From contig QRFJ01000058.1 in NCBI GenBank assembly GCA_006176705.1, positions 866,083 through 930,082 of the forward strand: a stretch of DNA of 64,000 bases, given 5' to 3'. Position 1 is the first letter of the stretch, and each line of letters begins with the position of its first letter. Positions 34,178 through 46,065 of this stretch are shown in pieces. The notes beneath the pieces are model-generated. The model was not told the origin of the DNA. It worked only from the letters and a program-made list of their open reading frames with translations, and ran no database searches. The DNA is from Cocos nucifera (Eukaryota > Streptophyta > Magnoliopsida > Arecales > Arecaceae). Position numbers and translations under genes: made by a program.

Positions 34178-34800
34178 AGGCAATTTTGTCTACTTCATTA
34201 CCTTTACCGATGATCTGTCTAGGTATGGGTATGTGTATCTTATGAGACATAAGTCTGAAGCCTTTTGAAAAGTTCAAAGAATTCAGACATGAAGTAGAAA
34301 AACAAACTGGAAAACCCATTAAGGTTCTTCGATCAGATCGAGGAGGTGAATACCTTAGCCGGGAATTCCTAGACTATCTTAAGGAAAATGGCATAGTCTC
34401 TCAATGGACTCCACCAGGAACACCTCAACTCAACGGGGTTTCAGAACGGAGAAATCGGACTCTATTGGATATGGTTCGATCCATGATGAGCTTCACAGAC
34501 CTCCCAGATTTTCTTTGGGGACATTCATTATTAACTTCAATCTATTTACTGAATAGGGTTCCCTCTAAAACCGTTCCTACCACACCGTATGAGATATGGC
34601 ACGGTAAGAAACCAAGTCTGAGTCATCTCAGAATTTGGGGTTGTCCGGCTTATGTCAAAAGACAACAAGCGGACAAGTTAGAGTTTAGGTCCTTTAGAGC
34701 TCGATTCATAGGATATCCTAAAGAGTCATTAGGATACTATTTCTACATTCCAGAAGACCACAATGTGATTGTGAGTCGACATGCCATATTTCTTGAAAAA
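34131..34800 (+). pseudogene. Integrase of element B
   Basis: First catalytic Asp in HTDVCGPF (34140-34160). After the frameshift at 34170 the core continues with FVYFITFTDDLSRYGYVYL, a further indel near 34260 (gaagccttttg), then LRSDRGGEYLSREFL with the second Asp and a SERRNRTLLDMVRSMMS block with the Glu (about 34445). The C-terminal part is open at 34465-34803: LPDFLWGHSLLTSIYLLNRV, HLRIWGCPAYVKR, SLGYYFYIPEDHNVIVSRH. The DDE residues are all present, but there are two frameshifts. Confidence 0.87.
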
Positions 34801-35990
34801 TAGTTTATTCAAGATAGTGGCATTGGAAAGCAGATTAAGCTTGATGAGAAAGTCTCACAAGCAGAACGAGCTAAGGACCAAGTGGAACCAAATCAGGTTG
34901 AGCCAATAAGAACACTACCTCCTCCACCTCGTAGATCGGAAAGAGTTTCCCGTCCCCCTGAAAGATACTTAGGTATTATTTCAGAGGATGTAGAGGAAAT
35001 GTTCCTCATAGGTAATGGTGCTCATGGTGATGATCCCAAAACCTACAACGAGGCGATATCAGATATCGACTCCGAGAAATGGCTTGAGGCAATGAAGTCA
35101 GAGATCGACTCGATGCACTCAAACCAAGTCTGGACCTTGGTAGATCCACCAGAAGGTATAGTACCTATTGGGTGTAAATGGATCTTCAAGAGAAAGATTG
35201 GTGCAGATGGGAATGTGGAGACATTCAAGGCTAGACTGGTGGCAAAAGGTTATAGTCAACGTGAAGGCATTGACTATCAGGATACCTTTTCCCCGGTAGC
35301 TATGCTAAAATCCATCCGCACATTGCTTGCTGTTGCAGCCTATTTCGATTATGAAATATGGCAAATGGACGTGAAAACGGCATTCCTAAATGGATATCTT
35401 GAGGAAGATATCTATATGGAACAGCCGCTAGGTTTCACATCCAGTGATACTGATCACAAGGTTTGCAAGCTGCAAAGGTCCATATATGGACTTAAGCAAG
35501 CATCTCGGAGCTGGAACACTCGTTTCAATGATGTGATCAAAAAGTTTGGTTTCATCAAAAATGAAGAGGAACCATGTGTTTTCAAAAGGGTCAGTGGGAG
35601 CGCTGTTGTCTTCCTCGTATTGTACGTGGATGACATCCTCCTTATTGGGAATGATATTCCCATGTTGACATCAGTCAAGATGTGGTTGTCCAAGGAATTC
35701 TCCATGAAAGACCTAGGTGAAGCATCCTTTATTCTAGGAATTAAGGTCTATAGGGATAGACCGAATAGGATGCTAGGACTTTCACAGAAGATGTACATAG
35801 AGGAAGTACTAAAGAGGTTTAGTATGGAAAACTCTAAGAGGGGATTAATACCCTTCAGACATGGTATTCATCTTTCCAAGAAGATGTGCCCCAGCACACC
35901 TGAGGAAATAGAACGCATGAGCAAGATCCCTTATGCTTCTGCAATAGGGAGCCTCATGTATGCCATGCTATGTACACGACCTGATATAGC
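34801..35990 (+). pseudogene. Reverse transcriptase of element B
   Basis: A TAG at 34801 separates it from integrase. The linker (KLDEKVSQAERA, then PPPPRRSERVSRPPERYLG) leads into an open RT frame (34882 onward): NQVWTLVDPPEGIVPIGCKW, FKARLVAKGYSQREGIDYQD, MDVKTAFLNGYLEEDIYMEQ, SIYGLKQASRSWN, and the catalytic LVLYVDDILLIGND with YVDD at 35623-35634. It ends SAIGSLMYAMLCTRPDIAH. The whole RT domain is intact and in one frame, the best-preserved enzyme in the window, but no upstream frame feeds it. Confidence 0.92.
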
Positions 35991-36387
35991 CCATGCTGTG
36001 AGTGTCACAAGCAGATATCAGTCAAATCCAGGTGAAGAACACTGGACTTCTGTGAAATGTATCCTTAAGTACTTGAGAAGAACTAAGGATATGATGTTGG
36101 TCTTTGGTAATGGAGAACTCCAAGTTCAGGGATACACAGACTCGGACTTCATGTCCGATATAGATGATCGAAAGTCGACATCTGGCAGACTGTTTGTGCT
36201 GGAAGAGTTCCTAAGCAAACGGTGATACCATCTCATCCGCGATTACCTTGAGAAAGGTTACGTTGAGGTCAAGAGAGTCAACTCCGCAGATAATGTGGCA
36301 GACCCACTTACAAAGCCGTTGGGCCAGCAGAAGATCGAAGCCCACCTTGAGAAGATGGGACTTAGACTTGTAGCCAATTGGCTTTAG
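35991..36387 (+). pseudogene. RNase H of element B with internal deletion
   Basis: Begins in the RT frame with GYTDSDFMSDIDDRKSTSGR (first catalytic Asp), then LFVLEEFLSKR and a TGA at about 36223. After that come YHLIRDYLEKGYVEVKRVNS, DNVADPLTKPLGQQK and KMGLRLVANWL, ending TAG at 36385. Against element A about 74 codons between FVL and YHLIRD are missing, including the Glu (EAEY) and second Asp (YCDN) blocks. RNase H would be inactive. Confidence 0.87.
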
Positions 36388-36389
36388 GA

Positions 36390-36401
36390 CAAGTGGGAGA
36401 T
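36390..36401 (+). promoter_or_regulatory. Polypurine tract of element B
   Basis: caagtgggagat directly before the 3' LTR start TGTTAGATATATG. Confidence 0.9.
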
Positions 36402-38672
36402 TGTTAGATATATGTGCCCTAGAAGCCAGAATTGGCTGACACTTGTAATACACTTCTAGGGGCAAAATTATAATTTTGACTATAATTAATGAAATGGGTT
36501 ATTTTCTATCACACATGTGTATTTAGTGTCTGTGATACATCCTTTGAGTTAATGGTAATGATAATTCATATTTTCAAGAGTTGAAAATTTAAGACATGAA
36601 TAATCATTATTAACTCATAAACAGCTCCCGACCATAGGATCATCACGAGGATGGTGATTGATCCGGAAGGTTGGTGTACGATCGCTTCTCTTTAGTAGAT
36701 GAGTCTTGAGTCTACGGTGTGGAGACACCGGAGCGAGAGTACAGGTACTCGTTAGAGAACGAGGGCACTGAGCGTGACCACCTCGAGTAGTCATTAGGGA
36801 AGTCTACCTTCTCGTCAATGACTGACTCGATGCTGCAGTAGTGTGTCTGGTTCTTTGACCTGAGATGCATCGGCAGTTCACCTTGAGGGTGTTATAGTTT
36901 GACTACACCATTACTCGGTCTCCTAGCCATATGGAACCCTGAGGTGTATGTTGGCTATAGACATGTTCATTGTAGGAACTGGATTGCATCAAGATGGGAA
37001 TCTATCTACCTCGGTGGTAGAGGAGTAGCCCTATGATGATCATGAGAATCAAGTCCAGAAATCCATGGCCATGGTAGAGTGAAATAATAGAAAGAGTTTC
37101 TATTTAGATTTTCACATTGGACTCGAATCGAATGATTACATCATATGACAGAGACTAGGGTTTGACGAGTTCACCTTAACCCTAATCTGATCGGGGCTCA
37201 AGATAGAAGAACTTAATCACACAGGTAGCTGCACCAAGAGGTTCGCATTCAGCTCTGATGGGTTGCCACCATATACTGCTAGGTGTCACTGGTGGATTTT
37301 GGGAGCAATTAGAATGATTTAGATGATCGATCATTCTAGCTGTTCGAATCAGAAGAGTTCTGATCCATCGAAAGGAGTTTCGATGATGTCTATGATAGAG
37401 ATCATGACATATCCCATTACCATACAGAACTGAACCTAACTGGGTCACACAAACAAGGGTTTGAATCTGGTGATCATCAATTGAACTGATCTAGTTCAAT
37501 TGATCTGAATGAGATTCAATTAGGTTCAAGGAAATCGTGCTAGCACTCGATTGAACCTAACGTTCTTCTTTTACTATCATAAATAAGTTGTCCTGACTGA
37601 GCCAAAGGAGTTTGTGCTCAATCAGAGGCCTTCATATGGTCTGACTGGAGGTTGTCCAAGTCAGAATAGGTTGTCTTATTTGTAAGACATTACCTGCCAT
37701 TTTTGGTCACCTGCCATTTCTTGTTCTTTGACTTTGGTCAAAAGTCTACCTTTGACTGGTCAAACGTTGACCATTCACCCTTTGACTTTTGACCACATGT
37801 CATGCACCTATTGGAGAGCTGGTGGGGGCCTGTCCCCCTGCCAGAACCTGGCAAGGAGAAGGGCGCACGCCAAGGGTGGCGTGAGCCCAAGTAGGAGGCG
37901 CCTAGGAGTCCTTGTTGGACAAGGACTCCACCTCCCTTTTGGATTCCAATCAGAGTTCTACTAAGAATCCAGTTTGACTGGTCTTAGGCGCCCTCTAAGG
38001 AGGAATCCAGGGGTCTCTATTCCAACCAATCAGATTTAGATCTGATTTCACAAAGGGTTGTGATTGGTTGAGAGGAAGAGGAGTTGGATCACAAGAGGTC
38101 TATAAATAAGACCCTGCGCCCAACCCTAATTCTAATGCTATTAGATACGCCCCAAGGCTGCCTCTCCCCTCCTTCTCCACGCCATAGTCTCTTCTCCCCT
38201 TGCTCTCCACGTCCAAAAGTGTTTTGGACTTAGTTTGGTGCGATTCAGATCAAGGAAAGGCGATCAAAAGCAAGAAGGCTGCGCTGCTGCAAAAGGACGA
38301 CTGCAGATCTTCAAAAGAGTTTTGAAGATCCTCCAGATCAGATCCAGATCTGATTTTTGGAGGTGTGATAGAGAAGAAGAGGTTCTCCAGATCCAACCCG
38401 AGTGGATACCGGTAGAGGCCAGGCGCTTGCGTGGCTAAGATCCAGAACCTTCCGCTGCAATCAGGATCATCTACAGGGTAATAGGATTACCCAAATCAGG
38501 TAAATTGAATTTGATTTAATTTATCTTGTTTTATTTTATTTATTAAAATAATAAGAATCAGATCTGAAACATATCAAGATCTGATTAAGGTCAAGAGAAA
38601 ATTTTTGAAATATATCTCTTGATCTAATCAGATCTGGACGAACCTGAACCGAAAAATCAGGATTTCCCTTCA
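36402..38672 (+). repeat. 3' LTR of element B
   Basis: 2271 bp, nearly identical to 25191-27457 and ending CCTTCA before the gaccc duplication. It keeps the TATA box (about 38101-38108) and a W-box cluster at 37728-37794. Confidence 0.95.
37728..37794. promoter_or_regulatory. W-box cluster in the B 3' LTR
   Basis: Seven TTGAC(C/T) cores again. One core of the 5' LTR is lost (attgacc changed to attcacc), and a new one arises by the change gattgg to gactgg, so the number stays the same. Confidence 0.6.
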
Positions 38673-38677
38673 GACCC

Positions 38678-39290
38678 TCCCACTATATTCACCATCTTCT
38701 TATGGAGTTGGTGATCCTTCTCAAAGTTCTGCAGCAACCCCAATAAGCCATGGTAGTTCACTGCAGGCTTTCTTATTCTAAAATGAGTTAGGAAGGGGAG
38801 GAAGGACTTGGGCAAAGAATCAAAGATCTCATCTTTACCGAGCTGCTCGTGTAGGGGAAAGCCCAACTTGTTAAGGTGCTTAATCATCTCGATCATGTAC
38901 AATACATGATCGGTGACTGAGGCCCCATCCCTCATTCGAGCATTAAAAATGGCATAATTTATTTTGTGCCTTTCAACATCATTCGACGTGCCAAAAGAGT
39001 CATTCAATATTTGAAGCATCTCCTATGGTTAGGCATTTTCAAATCTACGGTTGAACTCATCATCCATTGCCGCCAGCATTATACATCAAACGGTGGTGCG
39101 GTCATTGAGCCACTTCAGATAAGTATCTTGGACCGCTTTCCTAGCGTTCAGGGCTGACTCCTTAGGTGCTCGATCCATTACCACATAAAGAATCCGCTCA
39201 TGCTCCAGGATGATTTTCAACTTACGATACCAGCTATCGTAGTTGGATCCCATTAATTTATCATGGTCTAATAATGATCAGAGCGATAGG
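38678..39290 (-). pseudogene. Gag core of element A, right of B
   Basis: Continuation of the gag interrupted at 25190. It is open at 38657-39019 (the last bases of that frame are in B): LQILNDSFGTSNDVERHKIN, ARMRDGASVTDHVLYMIEMI, LPKSFLPFLTHFRIRKPAVN, LQNFEKDHQLHKK. Upstream (39020-39290) the N-terminal part is visible in other frames, with LKWLNDRTT-like and WYRKLKIILEHE-like segments. Confidence 0.83.
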
Positions 39291-41011
39291 TTAGTGGCCA
39301 TGTCTGCACAAAAAGAAAAACCAAATCTAATTAGTATATGAATTATTAATCCTAAAGACTTGAACTTCAGTCTAAAGGTCCTCTCACTATTTTATACGAA
39401 TTGATAGCCTCTACCTCTAATTTGAGAAATTACTCTAATTTCTTAGTGGGTACTAAAATCTATATAGACTACACATGAGCCTAACTTTGGTTGGTCAACC
39501 CATATGCACCTATGGATAAATTCAAAATCAATTATTTCTCTAAACAACTTTTAGTAACATTGATTTTGCCCCATAGACCTAATTAGTAGGCTTTAGCCTC
39601 CACTGAAAAAGGTTCGATTAGGTCCAACCATTAACATGACCATATTTGGTCTTATCTAATCAATAAATAATTAGGCCCGACTTTGGTTGGCCAACCTAAC
39701 CACCATTAGAAAGACTTAATCAAATTATCATTTTATGAATGATAATTTTATTAGTCAATAATCATCAGACCTTTGGGCCTCCAATGATCATTATACTAAT
39801 GAACCCATTATCACTCAACTTAATGGAAGACTATGATTTAGTTATCTATATAACTATTTTATTTTTAAGGATCTAATTATTTTAGAGAATTTAGTTAATC
39901 AATTTAAAAAAATTAAGTGAGCCAATTTTAATCCTCTCACTGACTTCACCAAGTCAGAAAATAATCTAATCTAAGTTGGCATTAGGAGCACCTAAATCAG
40001 TCAGACTGATTTACCTAATGTACATGGATGAGCTTGAATCATCAAGTAATTTAATCAAAATCTAACTCACCAGGATGGCCAGGTAAACGAGATCGGTGGA
40101 AGGGATATGCCATTAACTCATCAAAGATTGAATCAGTGCGAGTAGCTCCCAATTAAAAACCCCTGATCAAACTGTCAAACTTACCTTAGGCACCATTCGA
40201 TTCATTAGTTTTAATTTGACCAAGCTAGTAATTTTGGATTCGACCGCATAGTCTTGAATCAAGTCCATTTAGTCCTTGTTAAAGGCATGGACTTGACCAA
40301 CTACAACTATTGTAATTAAGTCTATAGTGTCCTTGACCTAATCTAAATTAATATTTAATTAGATTTGATCAATTACTCTAAATTAGGCTATCTTTTAACT
40401 AACCTTAGGTCTAACCCAATTTATGGACCTAATTCAGCTAATCCAATAATCTATAAGTTTATGATTAATGACTTAGAGTCTTAATTCATAACTCTAGATA
40501 CTAAATCATTATACTTAATTATTAATTAAGTTTATGGGCTGAGGGTTATGGTTCGATATTTTAAAAATATTTTTAATTTTGAAAGGTTCTTTATAACTTA
40601 GCATTGTTCACCAATTGAGTCGACTCATTTCAAAATTAAATCATCTCAATTTATAAACAACACTAGTTGTAGGATTTAATCTGAAACTATGTACACTACA
40701 TAATCATGAAATCATAAATCAAACTTTATCTAATTATGCTTTCATGATCATAAATCAGATTAAAGTTTAATATAATTAAATCATAAAAATATTAGATCAA
40801 ATCTAATAATTTCATGATTAATGATATAGATCAGTAACGTACCAGGATAATCTTTTTACTGCAGGGGGTAAACCTTATAGCAGGATGGCCTGCAGTCCAT
40901 GCGATCTGAATTTTAATTTTTTAGATCTAATTACTCTAACTATTAGATCAATATTTAGATCAAATCTAAATTATTAATCTTAATATGCAAGCATATCATA
41001 TTTAAAGAATC
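39291..41011 (-). other. Untranslated leader of element A
   Basis: 1.7 kb without coding potential, homologous to the G and H leaders. Palindromic words GGTTGGTCAACC (39489-39500) and GGTTGGCCAACC (39685-39696, perfect) and the hairpin at 39940-39957 are shared. It lacks the GAGC-rich block of G. Confidence 0.78.
39940..39957 (-). other. Conserved leader hairpin of A
   Basis: The same 18-base hairpin as in G: 7-bp stem CTGACTT/AAGTCAG and loop GGTG on the sense strand, conserved although neighbouring bases differ. Confidence 0.55.
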
Positions 41012-41027
41012 TTGCTCTGATACCAAT
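41012..41027 (-). promoter_or_regulatory. Primer-binding site of element A
   Basis: The minus strand reads ATTGGTATCAGAGCAAG, an exact copia initiator-Met site directly after the 5' LTR end CTTCA. Confidence 0.88.
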
Positions 41028-43787
41028 TGAAGAAAATAGTGTAGGGTTTCCATGCTACTTTCGAAAAATATTTCAAAAATAGCAATGATGCAGTAAAAAA
41101 TAATTAATTTAATTAATTATCTATTAATCATATCAGATTATTTAATTCTATACATTAGGATCTAAACATAATATGCATGCATACATCAATAGATCTAAAA
41201 ATAAAATTATGTAATAAACTATTTACTACATCTACGTGTTCAGAATACAATACCTTTTTGTGGGTAGTTGATCACCGTAATCTAAGTCCACCGAATAATG
41301 CTTTAGTATCAAATCACAGCCGCACACATGTCCAACCTCTATGATTGATCCACACGAAGCTCCTGATCCCGATCAGTCCTACTGGAGTGCTAGCTCCTCG
41401 TCGGAGCCTTCGATGGCTGATCACGATCGATCCAATCGATCGTATACTTTCTTTACTCTGAGATATTCTAAAAAATTAGAATATAAATATTGGAGGATGA
41501 TAAAGATGTTTTTCAAATTTGGTGGTGATCCGATGCTCACAGCACTCGATCTCTCCACCCGAATCCAGATTCCCAAATCTAGGATTTCACTTGGCCCAAA
41601 AATCCTGACACATTAAAAATCCTATCACACCCTCTCTGTGTAGAGTTTTTCTATGAAATAAATTTTTATGGAAAGATAACTTTTTGATATATAATCTCTA
41701 TTTATATCATATCTAAAAATAGGATATCCTTAGAGGTGAAAATCATAAGATAAGAGAGGCATAAAGGAAAAGAAAAGTGCTATAGGATCCTATTCACCTT
41801 TAGTCCAAGATTTTTTTCACCTAGAACTGATGCCCAAACATTCTAAAATTTTTACCACATAATTCTGTTTCCCTCTCATATATGCACAAAAATTCTCATA
41901 TTTTATTAACATAAATACCATGGGAAAATTGCATAAAAAATGATAAGGATTGAGTGGTTGAGAGGTTTTAACCACTCACTTGATTTCAAAAATCAAATGA
42001 GCTTCTTATCCTTATCCAATGCCCCTTCCCTTGTGTTTAACACGCAGAAGGACTCTCCTTCTACATGCATATTTTTATTTCTCAAAAAATATTTGACAAA
42101 CAAAAGGGAGGGCATGGAAAGCAGAGTGGAAAAGTCAAAAATGCTGGGCGCATGGGAGAATTTGAATTCAAACTTCATTTGACTTGGTCCAAATTGGTTT
42201 AAACCAAATCAATTAATTTAGATCCAATTAAACTAGGTTAAACCTAACTAAATTAGTCTTAGTCTAATTTAATAAAATTTTAATCAAATTAAAAATTAAT
42301 TAGATCTACGTCCTGATCAAATCTGGATCAAAACTCCTATAGCGATTAGGTCATCTCATAACCTGATCGGATCAAATCCAATCAAATCAAATTCAATTAA
42401 ACTTGATCGAATCCTCATCGCTTAATCAAATTGAGCTAATCAACAATCAAATTGCTAATTAATTTTTTAAAAAATATCTGAATCCAAATCGAATGAGTTA
42501 CTGGGCAACAGAGTCCTATCAACATGAAACTCTTGAAGAGTCCTAAATCAGTGGGACTCTTGAACCCAGTGTCCCAAATGAATCAAACTCGTGATCATAG
42601 AATCTCAGACTAGTGAAACTCTTGATCAGAGAGTCCTAGATGAGTAGGACTTAGAGTCCCAGTCCAGTAGGACTCTTGGTCATAGAGTCCCAGTCCAGTG
42701 GGACTCTTGACCATAGTGTCTTAGATTATTAGGACTCATGATCAGAGAGTCCCAGATAAGTAGGACTCAGAATTCCAGTCCAGTAGGACTCTTAGTCATA
42801 GAGTCCCAATCCAGTGGGACCCTTGACCATAGAGTTTCAGACCAATGGAACTCTTGATCAGCCTTCAGATTAGATAGAAACTCCTAATGTGTGTGATCCC
42901 GCAGGTCCGTCGGTAGCATAGAAACCAATTTATATACTAATCAAAGTGACCATCTAACAATGATACCCGATGTTCAGATAGGTCGAATAATCGTAATCGC
43001 AACATTCAGAATCTGCACGAATATGATTACCATATAATTCATCCCTATGACTTCTATGTAATAGATGACTCAGGGTTAGACAGTCAACCCTAGAAAATAC
43101 ATCCATGTCGTGTCTCAAAGCAATTAGTCCCATGACTCCTCACTAAGACTATCCTAGCCAAGGTTTTGCTAAATTGAAATATAATTGAACATAGCTCCTA
43201 AAATTAGAAGTGGTCAATCCCATCTTGATACACACACCGACTCCATAAGTACTTGACTGTGCCCAGAAACCTTCTATCACTAAATTAGAAATTCAGATAG
43301 TCCGACACCAAAACATAGTGAGTTGCTTGAAAGTCACCATGGTGATCTCAGATCGAAGGGATATTTATATTAATATTCCATCGAAGCTAATCTTGATAGA
43401 AGAAAAGCCCTAGAGTTGGTCATGTTCAGTGCAGATGTACCCATATATCTCACTTGCATGCCATATCAGTGTCTCAACACTCCTTGGTTATGAGGACAAC
43501 CAACCTATATGGCACACAATGATCTATACTTGATAAACGTTGTCATCCTAAGTAACAATGTATCATTTGGTTGTGAACTATTTAAGGACTAAATGATAAA
43601 TTCTTCTTTACCGAATCTAGATAGTCCTAAGGACTTCATCACAACATAGGAGTTCATTAGAAGACAATAGAATTTATAATGAAAAATACCAAAATAACTT
43701 TTAATAATTTATAATTCATATACAATTATAAATATATGGCCCAACCATCAATAGACTGATGATTAACTTTGGAACATATTTTCAACA
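41028..43787 (-). repeat. 5' LTR of element A
   Basis: This 2.76 kb LTR starts tgaagaaaatag (TG intact) and ends catattttcaaca, followed by the caaac duplication. Small ORFs inside (41341-41616, 41940-42182) are not conserved as frames in the other LTR. Confidence 0.9.
42530..42860. repeat. 31-bp minisatellite in the A 5' LTR
   Basis: Same array as 20580-20910: about ten units of agagtcccagtccagtagg plus actcttggtcat, with unit-level differences between the two LTRs. Confidence 0.8.
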
Positions 43788-43792
43788 CAAAC

Positions 43793-44425
43793 TCTAGCTG
43801 AAAAACTTTCATAGGCTTACCCAATACATGAAAGCACTCATCGAGCCCATGTACACCCATGTCTTCCATGCTTTCATCTCCTGGATCTAAATCCGATCCA
43901 TACATGAGTTAGCCATCTTAAGTCCTTATTAGATCAGACCTTAAAACCTCTTTGGATTAAACCTAATCCAAGACCAAATAGAAAACCAATCCAGTTCTGT
44001 ATGCCACCATCAAGTTGGCTCTATCAGTAGTCGAGCTGGCTTGATTATGTCTCATCCGAACCCTATCTTCTATTTACCTGAGATAGCTGGTTCGACTGTG
44101 CCCTGAGCTAGCTTGGTCTCAGCACGAGCCAGCTTGACTACGTATCCGAGCCAGCCCACCTATATGTCAGCCCTTTTTCTTGGTTGATTCTTCTTCTGGC
44201 TTTGGTCCTTTACTCCATCTTGTGTCTTAGGTCTCCGAAGTACCTACCAAGCCCCCTCCAGGTCCTCACACCTAAAACTCGAGTCCATGCAGGGCTACAT
44301 GCTGCCTTCATTCTAGGATAACTCCTATCCTAGCTCTAAGACCACACCTGTCCTAGTCTCCTGGAGCTAATACCCTGGCTCCTCCCATGGCCTCCCAAAG
44401 CTTAGGAGCTCCACACATTCTTACA
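43793..44425 (-). repeat. 3' LTR of element C, right part
   Basis: Continues the LTR from 19096 (tctagctgaaaaactttc) and aligns with 48957-49580. It contains repeated gagc(c/t)agctt(g)-type words at 44020-44160. It ends cattcttaca at the polypurine tract. Confidence 0.8.
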
Positions 44426-44436
44426 ATCTCCATCTT
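44426..44436 (-). promoter_or_regulatory. Polypurine tract of element C
   Basis: The minus strand reads AAGATGGAGAT directly before the LTR start TGTAAGAATG, identical to the tract of element F. Confidence 0.72.
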
Positions 44437-45230
44437 AGTATGCCTAAGTCTTGGTACACCTAGTAATATTTTCCAGCACGATCCCACTATCATTGCATGC
44501 CTTGATAGCCACTTGTGCACACCTTGCCACTGCCATCCTTCCTCAGTTGTTGAGCTTTCTTTGAGGGCTTTGGGATGAACGCCTCAACCACTAAAGATCT
44601 TGGCTTGCACCTATGCACCATCTTTGGAGTTATAGGTACCCTTCTGGTTGGCAGCCACATCATTTATCTTGGACTTTCATGGAGAATCTATAGCAATCCT
44701 ATGCTGGCACCCGCTGTATACCCTGACATGGTGTCCTCAGAACTTCACCTATCCTTCGCACGTGCTGCTCTACCTGAAACTATGCATCTCTGGTATTGGT
44801 GCTAGGATGTTAATCTTCCTGCACTCCACTCTGAACTCATGTCAAAACTCTCTCCACTAGTGAAGCCACCTCTGCCTAGTGCTCTACTTGAAACTGAAGT
44901 CCTCTTGATGCCACAAAAGCTGACACTATAATCGAATCCTCCAAGGCCAACCATCCAATGCTATACTGCTGAGCCTGTCGTTGCACCTTGATTATCGTCA
45001 CTGCTCCTTCAGACCTTCCACACTCCATGGACCCCTCCGAAACTATCTCGAATATACTGCACCTTGCAGACTCCTCTAAAACCACCAAGAGCTCATCTGA
45101 CTGTTCACTTTTAGCTACTAAAATGATGGAATCTAATTTTTTTCCTCTCTTGCACTTCTTCCAAAGCTGATACTCTTGCTTAAAGTATCCTGCTTCACCA
45201 TACTTGAAGTACTTCTTGGACCCCTTGCTG
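44437..45230 (-). other. Internal region of element C downstream of gag
   Basis: The minus-strand frame from gag continues for some distance (SDELLVVLEESARCS, then MECGRSEGAVTI, to about 44880) without any protease, integrase or RT motif I can recognise. It then becomes non-coding up to the polypurine tract. Plus-strand ORFs here (44387-44860, 44988-45170) are taken as shadows. Confidence 0.5.
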
Positions 45231-45860
45231 CCCCTCTACACGCCCTTCTTTTTTCCTTGCTTGGGCCTCTCTGACACCATGAGACCCTCCTGAAAGATCT
45301 TCCTCTTCGTCATCCATTCTCACTGCTCGTTAGACCTTAGCACTGATACGATTTTCTCATACACTAGTATCTCCTTACCATACAGCAATATAGTTACCAA
45401 TGGATCGAAGCTCTTAGATAGCGAACATAGCAACAATAAACTCTTGTCCTTCTCTTCAAGCTCCACCCCAATGTTGAGCAAGTCCATGCTCATCTGATCG
45501 AATCACTGAATATGTCCTGCAACATTCTCGTCCTCCTATATTTGAAGGCTATACAGTTGCTTCTTTAGCACCAACTTGTTGCACTTATTTTTTTTCATGT
45601 ACAATTGATGTAACCTCGACCATAAATTCTTGGATGTCTTCTCTTTCAATATGCTATACAGCACCTCATCTGCTAGATAAGTTCTAATCATGGTACATGC
45701 CCTTTTCTCCAAGGACTTCCACTCCTTATCTATCATCATCTTCGACCTATCCTCCAAGATCGAATCCAACCTCATTTGAATCAGCAGATCCTTCACTCTG
45801 ACCTTCCACATCATGAAACTATCCTTTTCATCAAACTTTTAAAATCCTATCTTCAATCCA
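45231..45860 (-). pseudogene. Copia gag of element C (UBN2-like)
   Basis: Open at 45536-45814: MMWKVRVKDLLIQMRLDSIL, MIDKEWKSLEKRACTMIRTY, LADEVLYSILKEKTSKNLWS, MKKNKCNKLVLKKQLYSLQI. This is the classic gag-polypeptide (UBN2) pattern W..K..DLL. Further on, a zinc-knuckle remnant near 45190-45225 reads Y-F-K-Y-G-E-A-G-Y-F-K-Q-E-Y, in which the Cys and His positions have become Tyr, a G-to-A or C-to-T decay signature. Non-functional. Confidence 0.82.
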
Positions 45861-46065
45861 CTATTCTTCATGATCAAATCGAATAAAAAATAACCAATAG
45901 GTAGATCTGAAAATTATCTTGACTAGGAATAATAGACAGTAACCTTTAGATCTCTTCCTTCCTCATGAAGTCTAGAGAAAATCTTAGATCTGAATCTTAC
46001 TTCTAATCTCTGTTGAAATATGATCTTCTTCCTCCTTCATGCTTAATCAAACTCTGATACCACTT
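45861..46065 (-). other. Leader and PBS of element C
   Basis: A short leader (about 200 bp), in contrast to the 2 kb leaders of A and G. The PBS at about 46050-46062 reads AGTGGTATCAGAGTTTG on the minus strand, next to the LTR end CAATA. Confidence 0.75.

Larger units (their letters stand above)
25191..38672 (+). mobile_element. Element B: young copia element inserted in A
   Basis: Bounded by gaccc (25186-25190 and 38673-38677) in the gag of element A. Order: 5' LTR, PBS, leader, gag, protease, [1000 N], leader, gag, protease, integrase, RT, RNase H, polypurine tract, 3' LTR. The LTRs differ at roughly 28 places in 2270 bp, mostly C/T and G/A transitions. Under the commonly used plant rate (1.3e-8 per site per year) that would be near half a million years, an estimate only. 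The large LTRs and gag type suggest the Tork/Angela side of copia, but I cannot confirm the clade. Confidence 0.92.
19097..43787 (-). mobile_element. Element A: copia element with 2.7 kb LTRs, inserted in C
   Basis: Bounded by a perfect caaac duplication (19092-19096 and 43788-43792) inside the 3' LTR of element C. Minus-strand order: 5' LTR (41028-43787), PBS, leader, gag, [element B], rest of gag, protease, integrase, RT, RNase H, polypurine tract, 3' LTR (19097-21836). LTRs differ by roughly 8-10% by eye. Coding parts retain long homologous blocks but contain many stops, so it is inactive. Confidence 0.9.

Noticed and set aside
44387..45170. Several overlapping plus-strand ORFs of 60-76 codons
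   Set aside because: They overlap each other in different frames, lie opposite the internal region of element C and show no recognised domain.
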